The notes below the pieces were generated by a model. It was not told the DNA's origin and made no database searches. It worked only from the letters and a program-made list of their open reading frames with translations. Of a stretch of 64,000 bases of DNA, positions 30,783 through 42,955 are shown piece by piece. Numbering within the stretch: the stretch's first letter is position 1; each line of letters opens with the position of its first letter. Source of the stretch: Mytilus edulis (taxonomy: Eukaryota; Mollusca; Bivalvia; Mytilida; Mytilidae); contig NC_092354.1 in NCBI RefSeq assembly GCF_963676685.1, positions 39,950,950 to 40,014,949 of the forward strand, written 5' to 3'. The position numbers were made by a program, and so were the translations under genes.

Positions 30783-31599
30783 TGATTGATTGTTGGTTGC
30801 TTTACGCCGCATTAGCACAAAAAGGCTATATCACGGCGAGAGCTAATTCGAATATTTTTACAATTTAAAGCATATTTTTAAAATAAGACAAAAAGTCCTT
30901 CAATATACTAAAATGCTTGACTAAAGCAAATTGATTATATACAAATAAAAATCAACAGTAAAATAACGTGATAAAAATTAAAAACGATTTAAATATAATA
31001 ACATTTTCATATTCTATTATAAATTCCAATTTCTTTTAAAAATGCAACAATATTTGTAAATGGAACATTATTGAATAAATCATACATATTATTGACATTG
31101 AAATGCTTCTTACGAATATCAGCAAAGTCAATACAATTAATTAAAACATGTTTAATAGTATACTTGCAGTTGCAAGGAACACATTGTGGTTCATCTTCAT
31201 TTTTTTAAAGATACTCGTGTGTTATTCTAGTATGCCCAATACGACATCTAGTAATAACACACTGATCTTTTCTGCACATAATATTATTAAAAGGTTTGCC
31301 TAAATTAGGTTTAATTTCGTGCAATTTATTATCATCTTTTTTACTCCATTCATTTTTTAAAATATTAAAAACATATTCTCTAATATTAGATTTAAAATCA
31401 GTATATGGTATATCACAGTTAGATAAAGGGTCACCCAGGGCATGCTTTGCCTCAAGGTCTACAGATGTGTTTCCAAGGATTTCAACATGACTCGGAACCC
31501 ATAGAAATAGTATTTCTTTCAGAAGAATTTTTAAATTCCTCATTACATATAAAATTTTGAGAATTGTTGGGTTTTTAATTTTAGTATTTTGTATAGCTT
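30783..31599 (-). mobile_element. 5'-truncated non-LTR retrotransposon with target-site duplication
   Basis: An 817-bp LINE 3' fragment on the minus strand, flanked by the same 15-mer GACGACGACGACGAT (30768-30782 and 31600-31614). Because this is a trinucleotide repeat the duplication is suggestive, not proof. On the minus strand the element ends GTAAAGCAACCAACAATCAA followed by TCAAT. This tail is the same as in the short CAAT-tailed family at 27.5, 37.3 and 55.2 kb. Confidence 0.8.
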
Positions 31600-31640
31600 G
31601 ACGACGACGACGATAACATGATACCAATATACGAACAAAC
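31015..31640 (-). pseudogene. RNase H domain and C-terminal CCHC-like end of a LINE ORF2, frameshifted
   Basis: The frame reads FLWVPSHVEILGNTSVDLEA then KHAL, the C-terminal RNase H signature of I/Jockey-like LINEs, followed by CRIGHTRITHEYL. At about 31205 an extra base in an A-run shifts the frame. The end continues as EDEPQCVPCNCKYTIKHVLI then NC..F, the usual cysteine-rich C-terminus, finishing near 31015. The first dozen codons (RRRR) are target DNA. Inactive fragment; the catalytic reverse transcriptase part is absent. Confidence 0.85.
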
Positions 31641-31689
31641 ATTTTTTTTTAATTTTTGCGGTCGTATATAAAAAAAGTATTAATTGATT

Positions 31690-31945
31690 GTTTTTGTTTA
31701 ATGCCACTTTCAACACTTCTGTGCTATTTCATACCGGTCCTTATCAATGTTTTTGAAGCCGGATTTGCCGGGCAAAGCCAATGGCCTTTGGTAGGAATAC
31801 TGATAATCCTAACCCTAACCCTTGACCGTAATCCCTCACTCCTTGGATATTCGTGTTTATTAAGATCGGGGTCGAACACACCGGCTCCGTGTTGGAGTCA
31901 AACTCACAGCATTAGTGTTGACTGGGTAGTGATACAGTAGTTCGA
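31690..31945 (+). repeat. interspersed repeat containing CTAACCCTAACCCT
   Basis: Carries ATTTCATACCGGTCCTTATC, GAAGCCGGATTTGCCGG, CCTAACCCTAACCCTTGACC and GGGTCGAACACACCGGCTCC. The last has some likeness to a Pol III B box but is weak. The 94-codon open frame has no domain. Confidence 0.45.
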
Positions 31946-32019
31946 CTACTTAGGTTCTTTGAAAAAAGAAGAAAAGAATAATACTATAGATAAGAAGTGT
32001 ATTTAAAATAATACTTTCG

Positions 32020-32165
32020 CTTCCTTTTTTCTTTGATAGGGTATCTTTCCAGGCCAATATGACGCTGTGGTCCCGCTGCGCCTTCAAAATAATTTCGTTA
32101 TTTCCGCAGCGCCTTAAGTGGCCGCTGTCCCTCAATACTTACTTCCGCAGCGCGTTAATTCTTCA
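32020..32165. repeat. GC-richer repeat with CCGCAGCGC motifs
   Basis: Three related motifs (CCGCTGCGCC, CCGCAGCGCC, CCGCAGCGCG) occur within 130 bp in both orientations. They are capable of hairpin pairing. No gene. Confidence 0.35.
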
Positions 32166-32429
32166 GGAAGATAGATATTTTGAGAAGAAAATAAAGTTTT
32201 TAAAAACTTCTGTGCAAAAAATGATCCTTTAAATAACGATTTGTTTTCATTTGTCGAGAAGAATTTATTTTTACACGACCAAAGAACGTGTTGAATACAC
32301 GTGATAAATTTGAATACATTTTTTGAATATATTTACGATGAAAATTATGAATGAGAGTATTTGTACATGAAAAAAAAAGTTAGATTAAAGACAACGAGGA
32401 GTGATTTATAATACAGGAAATTGAAAAAA

Positions 32430-33325
32430 ATGTTGTTTGCAAGTTAAATTTGTCTCGATCAAACTCACTGTTTTGGAAATATAATGATTATAGAACATCG
32501 ATCGTAAATCCATGCGTCAGAAGGCGAATGGCAGATGATGGATTTTTTTCCACACCAATGACTTCAAATGAAAAGGAGAACACACCTCCGTCTACATCGT
32601 CAATGATGAAATCAAACAAACTGAATAAATATTTTGAATTAATTCTTTTTCAAAAGGAATGAAATGTAACTTGTGTACAAACATCAAAGGAGACCCAAAA
32701 AGAGTATACTAGTGAAAGCTGCATGGGTTTATTTGCCTAGCTCATGGATGGTACGTAAAAGTATTCTTAGACATGGGCACACACAGTAAGACACATACAG
32801 AAGCTGTTGCTTTTGAAGGGGAAAGAGTTCTTGCTTACACCAGTCTTGCCACAGCAGTTGAGAAGGAAGTCAACTTATATGAGATGGCAATCGAATTAGC
32901 AATCAAGTGCTTGTATTGATTGTGCACATACAACCAACTATGTTTCTTTGATGAATCTTTGTAAGTTTGATTTTCAGTACTTATAACAATGTCTCTTTCC
33001 AATTAATATTATTTCAAGATACATATTTCAAGAAAAAATGTTTTTGAATGAATTATTGTGCTGTGCTAGGCCTAAACATCTATTATACCAACACTTGACA
33101 GGCAAAGACTTTGGTGTTGATGTTCTGAATGCCTTGATGGTTGGAGATAATGCAAATTACACTTCTGAAAGATTTATCCAGCAAGCTTTGCTGTCATTCA
33201 AATATATTGTACAGACTCCACTTATCTGTGACCTAAAGATTCACCCTTCTACACTGTAATGGTTGATGAAACAACTGATATAGCTGTTAAGAAGGAGTTG
33301 ATTCTCTATGTGTGGTAAAAATCTT
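32430..33325 (+). pseudogene. decayed hAT-like transposase (ZNF862/C17orf113-type)
   Basis: Fragments in several frames: RSNSLFWKYN with TPPSTSS (32450 on), CNLCTN (about 32668), LRHG shifting to HSKTHTEAVAFE (about 32770), LTGKDFGVDVLNALM then ERFIQQALLSF (33090-33200), and VMVDETTDIAVKKELILYVW (33259 on). The His-rich SKTH.EA piece fits the end of a TTF/BED-like finger. DETTDI..KKEL is typical of animal hAT-derived C17orf113-like proteins. Stops and frameshifts between blocks show it is dead. Family call is from memory of motifs. Confidence 0.6.
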
Positions 33326-33777
33326 TAAATTTTTTAATATATATATAAGTGATAATTAAGTAAGTATTCAAAACTGTAATTTAAAATGAAAAAAATAAAA
33401 GTGCAGGTGGGTTTCAGCTAGTTAATATTTTTGTGTTTAGTTTATTTTATCCTATACTATGTTACTGAATCTAAATTTGATGAATATGATGTTATTTGTT
33501 TTTTCTGATTATGAATAACTACCATCTGTAATATGTGAGAAATGTATTTAACCTTGATTAGAGTAATGTATCGTAATTTGACTGGCTGATAGCTCAAAAC
33601 GTTAAGGGCAGACGATTAAGGAAGACGTGATAAAAAATCGACTAAAACAAATGCTATAAACAAACTACGTTTAAACTAAAAAGCCGGAAACACAAATAAT
33701 GCATGAGGCAGGTCATAAAGTTTGAGGAATTCCTAGATTAAGCATTTGTTGTGTCGTTCAGATATTAATCATAGGTC

Positions 33778-33825
33778 CAATTAGTTATCAAAGGTACCAG
33801 GATTATAATTAAGTACGCCAAGGCC
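33778..33825 (-). repeat. fragment downstream of a hammerhead-type repeat
   Basis: On the minus strand reads GGCGTACTTAATTATAATCC then TGGTACCTTTGATAACTAAT. I associate this with the segment that follows the hammerhead core in mussel repeats. The core itself is missing. Confidence 0.45.
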
Positions 33826-36065
33826 TGCTGACTCTGAGCTGTCAATGGTGGAAGCACCTCGTGTTGCATTGTGTTCATCATTGTTATTTGAGTAAGGAGA
33901 CATTCCATATTTTAGATGACACTTAAAAAATTTTACTGCAGTTTTCGAGGATGTAGATCAGCACGACTTCGTCTTTGACAATAAGGTGAATGCCAGTTTG
34001 TTGCCATTTTAAACTAAATACAATACAAGTCCCAGATGATTTGTGACTTAAATATTGTTGTTTATTAATAACATGCAAATTATATTTTTGTCGCCGAAAC
34101 TTCCAAGGACTGCTGACTCTGAGCGCTCAATGGTGGAAGCACCTCGTGTTGCATTGTGTTTATCACTGTTATTTGAGGAAGGAGCTCTTCCATATTTTAG
34201 ATGACACTTTGAAAATTTTACCGCAGTTTCCGAGGAGGCAGATTAGCACGACTTTTCTCGACTTGGGATCAGGAGTATCATAAGGCTGACGAGTGGTGTG
34301 AAGATTTGGAGAGGACGGTTATTGAGGTTTTAAAGGAGGCGAATACCCTATCTTAGGATAGTGGTGATGTAAAACAAAGGTTAGAGAGTAAGAATGAGAT
34401 TCTTCAGATGTTCGGCGCAAACTTCGCAGATGAATTATGTTATCTATATGGTTTTACCTTGCTATGGCCGTGTTGATTTAGAAAAAAATGTGTTGGTGAA
34501 ATGGAGATTGACCAGTAGAAGCATAAGGCTGAAAAGTGGTGTGAAATTTTGGAGAGGAATGTTCTTGAGGTTTCAGAGGAGGCGAATACCCTGTTCTATC
34601 TAAATACTGTTATATCTTAGGACAGTGGTGATGTAAAACAAAGGTTGGAAAGTGAGGATGAGACTCTGAAGATGTTCGGCGCAAACTTGGAACATGAGGG
34701 TCAAAATGTGCAAATGCAGAATGTTATCTCAATGGTTTTATATTGCTGTGGCCCTATGGGTTTAGAGAAAAATGCGAAGGTGAATTACAAGTTGACCAGG
34801 TCTTTACTGATTAGCATGATCTAGTTAATTTAAAAGATATCGGATTAAGAATTTATTGTGTGGTTATATTTGATATTGGTGAAATGTTTATCTTACAGTT
34901 TGTCTGTTTAGAGCCTTTATTGCCATTTTACACAAAAATACAATACAAGTCTAGATGAAAGATTGTAAACCAGTTTTGAGACATAAATATTGTTGTCTAT
35001 TAATAATAATAATATTTTTTATTTTAAGACGATACACATTTACAAAAGAAATAAAATAGGAAAAAATTATTTGTATATTGTGTATGGTGAGAGAACTCGT
35101 CGACTTAGTTGGTCTTTGACCATATGGTCCTTGGGTTAGACCATGTGTTGAGCTAGACAGCAGTTAACCCCAGGTTCAGTATTTGTGTCGTGTAGGGAGA
35201 GTAACATTTCATGAGAAAGAGTCGCATAGATTACCAATGACTGATGACTCTGAGCAGTCTTTGATGAAGTCACCTCGTGCTGTATGGCGTTCATCATTGC
35301 TATTTGAAGGAAGGAAAAATTTCCTTTTTAGTTAATATGTTAAAAAATTACAGCAGTGTTCGTTGTGGTAGATCAGCACGACTTGGTCTTGGACAATAAG
35401 GAGAATGACATTGTGCATGTTGTGTTGCCATTTTAAACTAAAAACAATACAAGTCCAAGATGATTTGTGACTTAAATATTGTTGTTTATTAATAACAAGA
35501 AAACTTGTTTATTTTTGTATATTCTAAGGCGAAACGCATTTACAAAAGCAATCAAATAGGGGAAAAAATGATTTGTATATTATGTATGATGAGATAACTC
35601 GTCGACTTAGAAGTTCTTTGACCGTATGGCCCTTTGGTTATACCATGTGTTGAGCTAGACAGCAGTTCATCCAAGGTTCAAGCTTATTGTCGTGTAAAGA
35701 GTGTCGTGTAAAGAGTGTAACAGTCTCTGTGGAGCAGTCGCCGAAACTTCCAAGAGCTGCTGACTCTGAGCTGTCAATGGTGGAAGCACCTCGTGTTGCA
35801 TAGTGTTCATCATTGATACTTGAGGAAGGAGACATTCGATATTTTAGATGACACTGTTGAAAATTTTACAGTAGTTTTCGAGGAGGTAGATCAGCAAGAC
35901 TTAGTCTTCAACAATGAGGAGGATGACCTTTTCTTGACTTGGGATCATGAGTAGCATAAGGCTGACGAGTGGTGAGACGCTTTGGAGAGGAAGGTTCTTG
36001 AGGTAACAGAGGCGTTCGATGCCCTATGTGAGGATTGTGGTGAGGTAAAACAAAAGTTCAGATAT
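33826..36065 (+). pseudogene. tandem decayed copies of a coiled-coil cassette
   Basis: At least four partial copies. One module reads ADSELSMVEAPRVALCSSLL (33.84, 34.11, 35.25 and 35.76 kb). A second reads HKAEEWCEDLER then VKQRLESEDETLKMFGANLE (34.27, 34.50-34.72, 35.94 kb). Spaced charged and hydrophobic residues suggest a coiled coil. Each copy has different stops (for example between EANTLS and DSGDVKQ). The same coil recurs in the 3.44-kb units and ahead of both Gag copies. Parent gene unknown. Confidence 0.6.
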
Positions 36066-37274
36066 TAAATATAGGTGAAATGTTAATCTTACAAATTTTT
36101 CAGACAACTTTTCTTGCAATTACAAAAGCAATTTGGATGATTTGCAGTATTTTAAAAATTATGTCTCGATAACACAACAAAACATATTATAACAGATCAT
36201 TAGATGCCGACGTATATACGTATACCTTTTGGTCAAAGACTAAATGAAATTATAAGACGTATCAATGGCTTTCCACCAGTAAGAGGGGCAAATTCCGGAT
36301 ATATATATAAATGTTAGCGGCAAATCAGGCATTAAGTTTAAATCCTAGGCAATAAGCTAAGGCCTAGGCATTAAGTTATTGCCTGAAATTTTCAGACATT
36401 AAGATTATTTCCTGAAATCTGATGATGATTATTCATCCTATTCCCGAACATAATTTTAGCCAATATGTGAACTCTGCAATTTATGTATATTCGGTGATTT
36501 ATTCTTGATATAAAGTACCTTTATAATTTTATCCCTAATATTAAATGTATTAAAATACATTGATTCGACAGATCTTCAGCTTTCAGTAGGTTTATTTAGT
36601 AATTTTAGCAGTTAAAAAACCGAATTAACTCATATATTTGAGCAATGTGTCGAGTTTAAAAAAAAATCGGTAAAGAACTTTATCAATGATTGATAAAAAT
36701 ACTTATTTTATAGAAAAAAACATTTCTTCTTTAAAAATAAATTGTAAAATTTATGTTATAAAGACTTTTTGTATACATTTAATCCACACAAGGCGTAAAT
36801 TAATTGACTTTCGACTTTACGTAGACAAAACATGAGTAAAACTACATGCAAACATTCAGTTTTAATATTGGGAACGTAATTGTGTTGAGTTTACGTGTAC
36901 AGAGTTACACTAATAATGTAAGTTATATCAATTTAAAAATGTGTATGTTTCTGAACTGTTTATTTTGTAATAAATTTATAAAAATTTCAACAATCAATGG
37001 ATCTTGAAAATTGCAAAACAAATGCATGTAAAAATTCTGAATTGACAGTACATACATTTAATGTTCTTTTATCGGTTATCGAAGAGCTGGTTGGAACACT
37101 TCCTAAGTAATGATATCATGTTTTAATTAACATACAAAATATTAATGTTTTTTTTATATATTTTTTTACATTGGGAGACGAGAAAGTAATCCAACTCAAG
37201 CTCTGCGTATTTAAAACAAATAATATACTCAGTGGTGTCATGGGGAAGATAGAATCAACAGAAAATGTATATGA

Positions 37275-37670
37275 TTGATTGATTGTTGGTTGCTTAACGT
37301 CCAGTGGCAAATATTTCATGCATCTTCAGGACGAGAACAAGTTCACAATAAATACAATAGGTAGGTTGATACAATAGAGGCCATCTGGGATGATGGTCGG
37401 GGAAATTTGGACTGCCACTGGAAAATGAGGGTATATTGGATAGGGACAGAAATTTTGCCTTGCCACAGGCCACCTACGGACCCCTCAAAGAGTTGTTGCA
37501 AAGGTTCTTAACGTGCAAAGAGCGTGGCACTCTCTTTACACGAGGCATCGGATTTAACGTCCATCTTCTGACCGGACGTGACTGCGAACTTTATACTTCC
37601 CGCACAACCAAACGGACGCCCCAATTCGGCAAGAGTTTTACTGCCGGTCGGGAGAAGACCAAGTGACCAT
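37275..37670 (-). mobile_element. CAAT-tailed retroposon, ~396 bp, with 15-bp TSD and empty sites in units 2 and 3
   Basis: AGAAAATGTATATGA occurs at 37260-37274 and 37671-37685. The insert begins on the plus strand with the (GATT)n tail and GTTGGTTGCTTAACGTCCAG, and ends CCGGTCGGGAGAAGACCAAG then TGACCAT. Tandem units 2 and 3 are uninterrupted at the homologous place, which fixes the borders. The 76-codon frame inside shows no domain. No clear tRNA-like A box was seen. Confidence 0.88.
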
Positions 37671-37850
37671 AGAAAATGTATATGAAAGTTTATCCATACC
37701 CTTAAAGCATCATATCCGTTTATTCGTTTTGGGCAATTATAAAATATGTTGTTTTTTCGTTTGTTTGTATTTTGAATTTGAGTTGTCAGTGTTGTTTCGA
37801 ATAAATGTGTACTTTCATTTTGTTAAATGTGTACTTTCATTTTGTTTAAG

Positions 37851-38008
37851 GTAACAGTTACATGCATACCCTGACAGCAAGTGGAAAATACGAACTGAGA
37901 ATAGATATGCTTGACAAATATAATACACAGAAATAAGCTGCATACAAAAGATTCATTATTGGAGACGCTGCTTCTAAGTCACAGTCGGTGATTATTCAGG
38001 AAATGCAG
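37851..38008 (+). pseudogene. fibrinogen-domain (FReD) exon, unit 1
   Basis: Between TTTAAG and GTAAAC the sequence encodes MHTLTASGKYELRIDMLDKY, then AAYKRFIIGDAASK and, after a frame change, VTVGDYSGNAG. These are core fibrinogen-related domain motifs (LTASG.YELR, YA.Y..F.IGD, YSGNAG). A TAA interrupts NTQK*AAYK and a 1-2 base loss precedes VTVGDYSGNAG. Mussels have many FREP genes acting as secreted lectins; this is a dead exon. Other FReD exons (the WW..NC end) were not found nearby. Confidence 0.78.
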
Positions 38009-39251
38009 GTAAACAACATTTAATTTTGTTTTGTATATCAGAAGTTCAACGGCATTGCCTGAGGTTTAAGAGGTGGATCCCCTTTCTGAGGATAACAAAT
38101 GTTGGAGAGTGAAGGTTAGACTCGGCAGATGTTCGGTGCAAACTTAGAATATGACGGATGATATATGGAGATGAGAATAATGTTATCTCAAGTGTAAACT
38201 GCAATTGGTAAAGGAAGACGCACTTACAATTGGATACAAGGGCAATAAACTTTCAAGAAATGTTCTTAAGATGACTGATTATGATAGAGTTACACTTTTC
38301 AAAGCCCAGTTTCCAAAACTTACACCTGAATTAGTGACCAGATCAACCAGTGAAAAAGATTTAAATTCGATCTGCAAACATTGATTGACACAATTTACCA
38401 TTTATTGAGTACCACCGGTAAGTGTTTGATTAGCTCTGAACAAAGGACGCTTTGGGGATGGTGCCACCGATTAGGATCCACTTAGAGAGTGATGATACCT
38501 TACCATACTAACGAGTAGAAGGAACACTTGGAGAAGAGGGTTTTTGAGATTTTAAAGGTTCGGACCCTATCTGAGGATTATGGAGAGGTAAAACAGAGGT
38601 TGGAGACTGAAGATGAGACTCGGCAGATGTCCGGTGTAAACGAAAGTTTATTTGTAATAATATCATAAACCGTTTAACGGCTCTGGTTATGAGTACAGTC
38701 TATCAGGCTTTTCACTACAGATGTGTAAAGACAAGTTAATGGACTGACATTTTCCCCTTGTGAATCAAAACGCAATCCATCAGCAAGAACACATTGAAGA
38801 ACACAAATTTGATTAAAATTTTCATATTTTTTCAAACATTTTATTTCATGTTGAAAGTTTGTGTCGTGTAGAGATTGTTCCTTCCCCTTTGGTAGAGTCC
38901 TTTGAGCTACCAAGGACTACTGACCCGAGAAATGCATGAACAAAATTCCGAATTGACAGTATATTCATTTAATATTCTTATATCTGTTATCGAAGAGCAG
39001 GTTGGAACACCAAAAGAGACGAAAAAAGTAATCTTCCTCAAGCTCAGCTTATTTAGAGCAAATAATGTGTTTAGTGGTGTTACTGAGGAGATAGAATGTG
39101 CAGAACCTGTGTGTTAAAGTTTAAAAATACTCTAAAAGCATCATCAGTTTATTCGTTTAGGGCAAGATTAAAACATGTTTAAGAATCCAACCGTGTTTCC
39201 CCATTAATAGTATGTTACATTCAAAACGAGGTTTAAATAAAAAAAATATTG

Positions 39252-39515
39252 TGGCCAGGTTGCAGTGGACATAGAACATATTCGAGAATCAATGATGGGT
39301 TTGGCAGCTAAATCAAGAACGGGTTAACACTTTGGCCCAAGAATTAATTAGGTTCAGTTGATTTGCCATGTTCTGGTCCAACATTACATGCTATGGCTAG
39401 ACCTTATGGATAAAAAAAGAATTAATGGACAAGGGAATTAGGAAAACCAAGATTGTCATAATAGATGGAAACCATAGATACAGAGGTATTCTTCAAGCCT
39501 TAAACTTATAGATTA
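39252..39515 (+). pseudogene. ParB/sulfiredoxin-like fragment, unit 1
   Basis: In broken frames: VAVDIEHIRESMMGLAAKSR, then YAMARPYG, then KELMDKGIRKTKIVIIDGNH followed by RYRGILQAL. The hydrophobic strand ending in DGNHRY resembles the DGxHR motif of ParB/Srx-type nuclease-like folds. A TAA follows the first block and an A-run differs by one base from unit 2. Assignment rests on this motif only; a profile search (PF02195) would test it. Confidence 0.45.
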
Positions 39516-41292
39516 ATTAGCAAAAAAGATTTAAATACGATATACAGCATTTTTGATGTACAAACCGTAAGAATTGTTCAATTTTAATGCTGCAAGTGAG
39601 CAATACATCAGTCCTGGTAAAATGTGCAGACATATACAAAAGACTAGTATAATAATTAAGCCTTATGTAACAATAACCGGTTTGTTTGCATCGTGAGTAA
39701 TATACTCAACAAACATGTTTAAGTCACCAGGCTCAATAACATAAACATTAAACAAGTAAAATGTTATTGTCCTCAATTCTATTTGGAAATTTTTGATTTA
39801 GAACAAAATGTGTTGGTGAAATGGAGATTGACCAGGAGAAGCATAAGGCTGAAGAGTGGTGTAAAGATTTGGAGAGGAAGGTTTTTAAAGGTTTTTGAAG
39901 AGTCGGATACCCTATCTGAGGATTGTGGTGAGGTAAAACAAAGGTTGGAGAGTGAGGATGAGACTCTAAAAATATTCGGCGCAAACTTGGAACGCGAGGG
40001 TCGAAATTTGCAGATGCAGTATGGTATCTCCACGGTTCTACCCTAATACGGCCCTGTAGATTTAGAGGAAAAAAAGCCTTCAGGTAACTATAAATCTTTT
40101 TCAAAAAATGTATGAGTTAATTCGTTTTTTTAACTTAACTTTAATTCTAGGCAATAAGGTAAGGCCTGAGCATAAGCTAAGGCCTAGGCATTAAGATATT
40201 GCCTGAAATTTTCAGACATTAAGCTTATTTCCTGAAATCTGATGATGATTATTCATCCTATTGACGAACATAATTTTAGGCATTATGTGAACTCTGGAAT
40301 TTATGTATATTCGGTGATATATTCTTGATATAAAGTACCTTTTTAATTTTACCCCTAATATTACATGTATTAAAATACATTAATTCGACAGCTCTTCAGC
40401 TTTCAGTAAGTTTATTTAGTAATTTTAGCAGTTAAAAAAACGAATTGACTCATACATTTTTTGAAAAAGATTTATACAGTTACCTGAAGGTTGTTTTTTT
40501 TTATAAACAAAGCAATATATCGAGTTTAAAAAAATAATTTTATTAATGATTGTTAAAAATACTTATTTTATTAAAAAAAAACATTTCTTAAAAAATAAAA
40601 TGGTAAAATTTATGTTCTAAAGACTTTTTTGTATACATTTAATCCACACAAGGCGTACATTGACTATCGACTTTATGTAGACAAAACATGACTAAAACTA
40701 CATGTAAACATTCAGTTTTAATATTGGGAACATAATTGTGTTGAGTTTACGTGTAAGTTACACTAATAATGTAAGTTATATCAATTTAAAAATGTGTATG
40801 TTTCTGAACTGTTTATTTTGTAATAAATTTATAAAAATTTCAACAATCAATGGATCTTAAAAGTTGCAAAACAAATGCATGTAAAAATTCTGAATTGACA
40901 GTACAAACATTTAATGTTCTTTTCTCGGTTATCGAAGAGCTGGTTGGAACACTTCCTAAGTAATGATGTTATGTTTTAATTAACATACAAAATATTAATG
41001 TTTTTTTATATATTTTTTTTTACATTGAAAGACGAAAAAGTAATCCAACTCAAGCTCTGCGTATTTAAAACAAATGATATATTCAGTGGTGTCATGGGGA
41101 AGATAGAATCAACAGAAAAATGTATGTGAAAGTTTATTCATACCCTTAAAGCATCATATCCGTTTATTCGTTTGGGGCAATTTTAAAATGTTATTTTTTC
41201 GGTTGTTTGTATTTTGATTTTGAGTTAGTCATTGTTGTTTCGAATAAATGTGTACTTTCATTTTGTAAATGTGTACTTTCATTTTGTTTAAG

Positions 41293-41450
41293 GTAACAGT
41301 TACATGCATACCCTGACAGCAAGTGGAAAATACGAACTGAGAATAGATATGCTTGACAAATATAATACACAGAAATAAGCTGCATACAAAAGATTCATTA
41401 TTGGAGACGCTGCTTCTAAGTCACAGTCGGTGATTATTCAGGAAATGCAG
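41293..41450 (+). pseudogene. fibrinogen-domain (FReD) exon, unit 2
   Basis: Same 158-bp exon as in unit 1, with the identical TAA and the identical frame change before VTVGDYSGNAG. Shared lesions show the exon was already dead before the unit was duplicated, or that copies are homogenised. Confidence 0.78.
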
Positions 41451-42689
41451 GTAAATAACATTTAATTTTGTTTTGTATACCAGAAGTTCAACGGCATTGC
41501 CTGAGGTTTAAGAGGTGGATGCCCTATCTGAGGATAACAGAGGTTGGAGAGTGAAGATGAGACTCGGCAGATGTTCGGTGCAAACTTGGAATATGACGGA
41601 TGATATATGGAGATGAGAATAATGTTATCTCAAGTGTAAACTGCAATTGGTAAAGGAAGACGCACTTACAATTGGATACAAGGGCAATAAACTTTCCAGA
41701 AATGTTCTTAGGACGACTGATTATGATAGAGTTACACTTTTCAAAGCCCAGTTTCCAAAACTTACACCTGAATTAGTGACCAGATCAACCAGTGAAAAAG
41801 ATTTAAATTCGATCTGCAAACATTGATTGACACAATTTACCATTTATTGAGTACCACCGGTAAGTGTTTGATCAGCTCTGAACAAAGGACGCTTTGGGGA
41901 TGGTGCCACCGATTAGGATCCACTTAGAGAGTGATGATACCTTACCATACTAACGAGTAGAAGGAACACTTGGAGAAGAGGGTTTTTGAGATTTTAAAGG
42001 TTCGGACCCTATCTGAGGATTATGGAGAGGTAAAACAGAGGTTGGAGACTAAAGATGAGACTCGGCAGATGTCCGGTGTAAACGAAAGTTTATTTGTAAT
42101 ATCATAAACCGTTTAACGGCTCTGGTTATGAGTACAGTCTATCAGGCTTTTCATTACAGATTTGTAAAGACAAGTTAATGGACTGACATTTTCCCCTTGT
42201 GAATCAAAACGAAATCCATCAGCAAGAACACATTGAAGAACACAAATTTGATTAAAATTTTCATATTTTTTCAAACATTTTATTTCATGTTCAAAGTTTG
42301 TGTCGTGTAGAGATTGTTCCTTCCCCTTTCGTAGAGTCCTTTGAGCTACCAAGGACTACTGACCCGAGAAATGCATGAACAAAATTCCGAATTGACAGTA
42401 TATTCATTTAATATTCTTATATCTGTTATCGAAGAGCAGGTTGGAACACCAAAAGAGACGAAAAAAGTTATCTTCCTCAAGCTCAGCTTATTTAGAGCAA
42501 ATAATGTGTTTAGTGGTGTTACTGAGGAGATAGAATGTGCAGAAACTTTGTGTTAAAGTTTAAAAATACTCTAAAAGCATCATCAGTTTATTCGTTTAGG
42601 GCAAGATTAAAACATGTTTAAGAATCCAACCGTGTTTCCCCATTAATAGTATGTTACATTCAAAACGAGGTTTAAATAAAAAAAATATT

Positions 42690-42955
42690 GTGGCCAGGTT
42701 GCAGTGGACATAGAACATATTCGAGAATCAATGATGGGTTTGGCAGCTAAATCAAGAACGGGTTAACACTTTGGCCCAAGAATTAATTAGGTTCAGTTGA
42801 TTTGCCATGTTCTGGTCCAACATTACATGCTATGGCTAGACCTTATGGATAAAAAAGAATTAATGGACAAGGGAATTAGGAAAACCAAGATTGTCATAAT
42901 AGATGGAAACCATAGATACAGAGGTATTCTTCAAGCCCTAAACTTATAGATTAAT
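42690..42955 (+). pseudogene. ParB/sulfiredoxin-like fragment, unit 2
   Basis: Same blocks as unit 1, DGNHRY at 42902-42919, with one fewer A in the run before KELMDKG. Same TAA after the first block. Confidence 0.45.

Larger units (their letters stand above)
36330..40140 (+). repeat. tandem unit 1 of a ~3.44-kb segmental duplication (plus retroposon insert)
   Basis: Nearly identical to 40.14-43.59 kb: landmark offsets are 3438-3439 bp (for example DGNHRY codons at 39464 and 42902). Starts around GGCATTAAGTTATTGCCTG. Contains in order an NSELTVHTFNVLLSVIEEL piece (37.02 kb), the fibrinogen-like exon, a KEDALTIGYKGNKLSRNVL piece (38.2 kb), coils, NSELTVYSFNILISVIEEQ (38.94 kb), the ParB-like piece and the EMEIDQEKHKAEEWC coil (39.82 kb). 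It is longer than unit 2 by about 0.4 kb because of an insertion at 37.27-37.67 kb. Confidence 0.85.

Noticed and set aside
37436..37666. 76-codon frame in the retroposon
   Set aside because: Other copies of the element do not keep it open and no domain is present.
38674..38913. Antisense 79-codon frame conserved in units 1 and 2 (42113-42352)
   Set aside because: Conservation follows from the tandem duplication; no motif, and it is deleted in unit 3.
39748..40104. Antisense frames of 118 and 84 codons, repeated at 43.2-43.5 kb
   Set aside because: They are the complement of the coiled-coil module, which has the recognisable repeated pattern on the plus strand.
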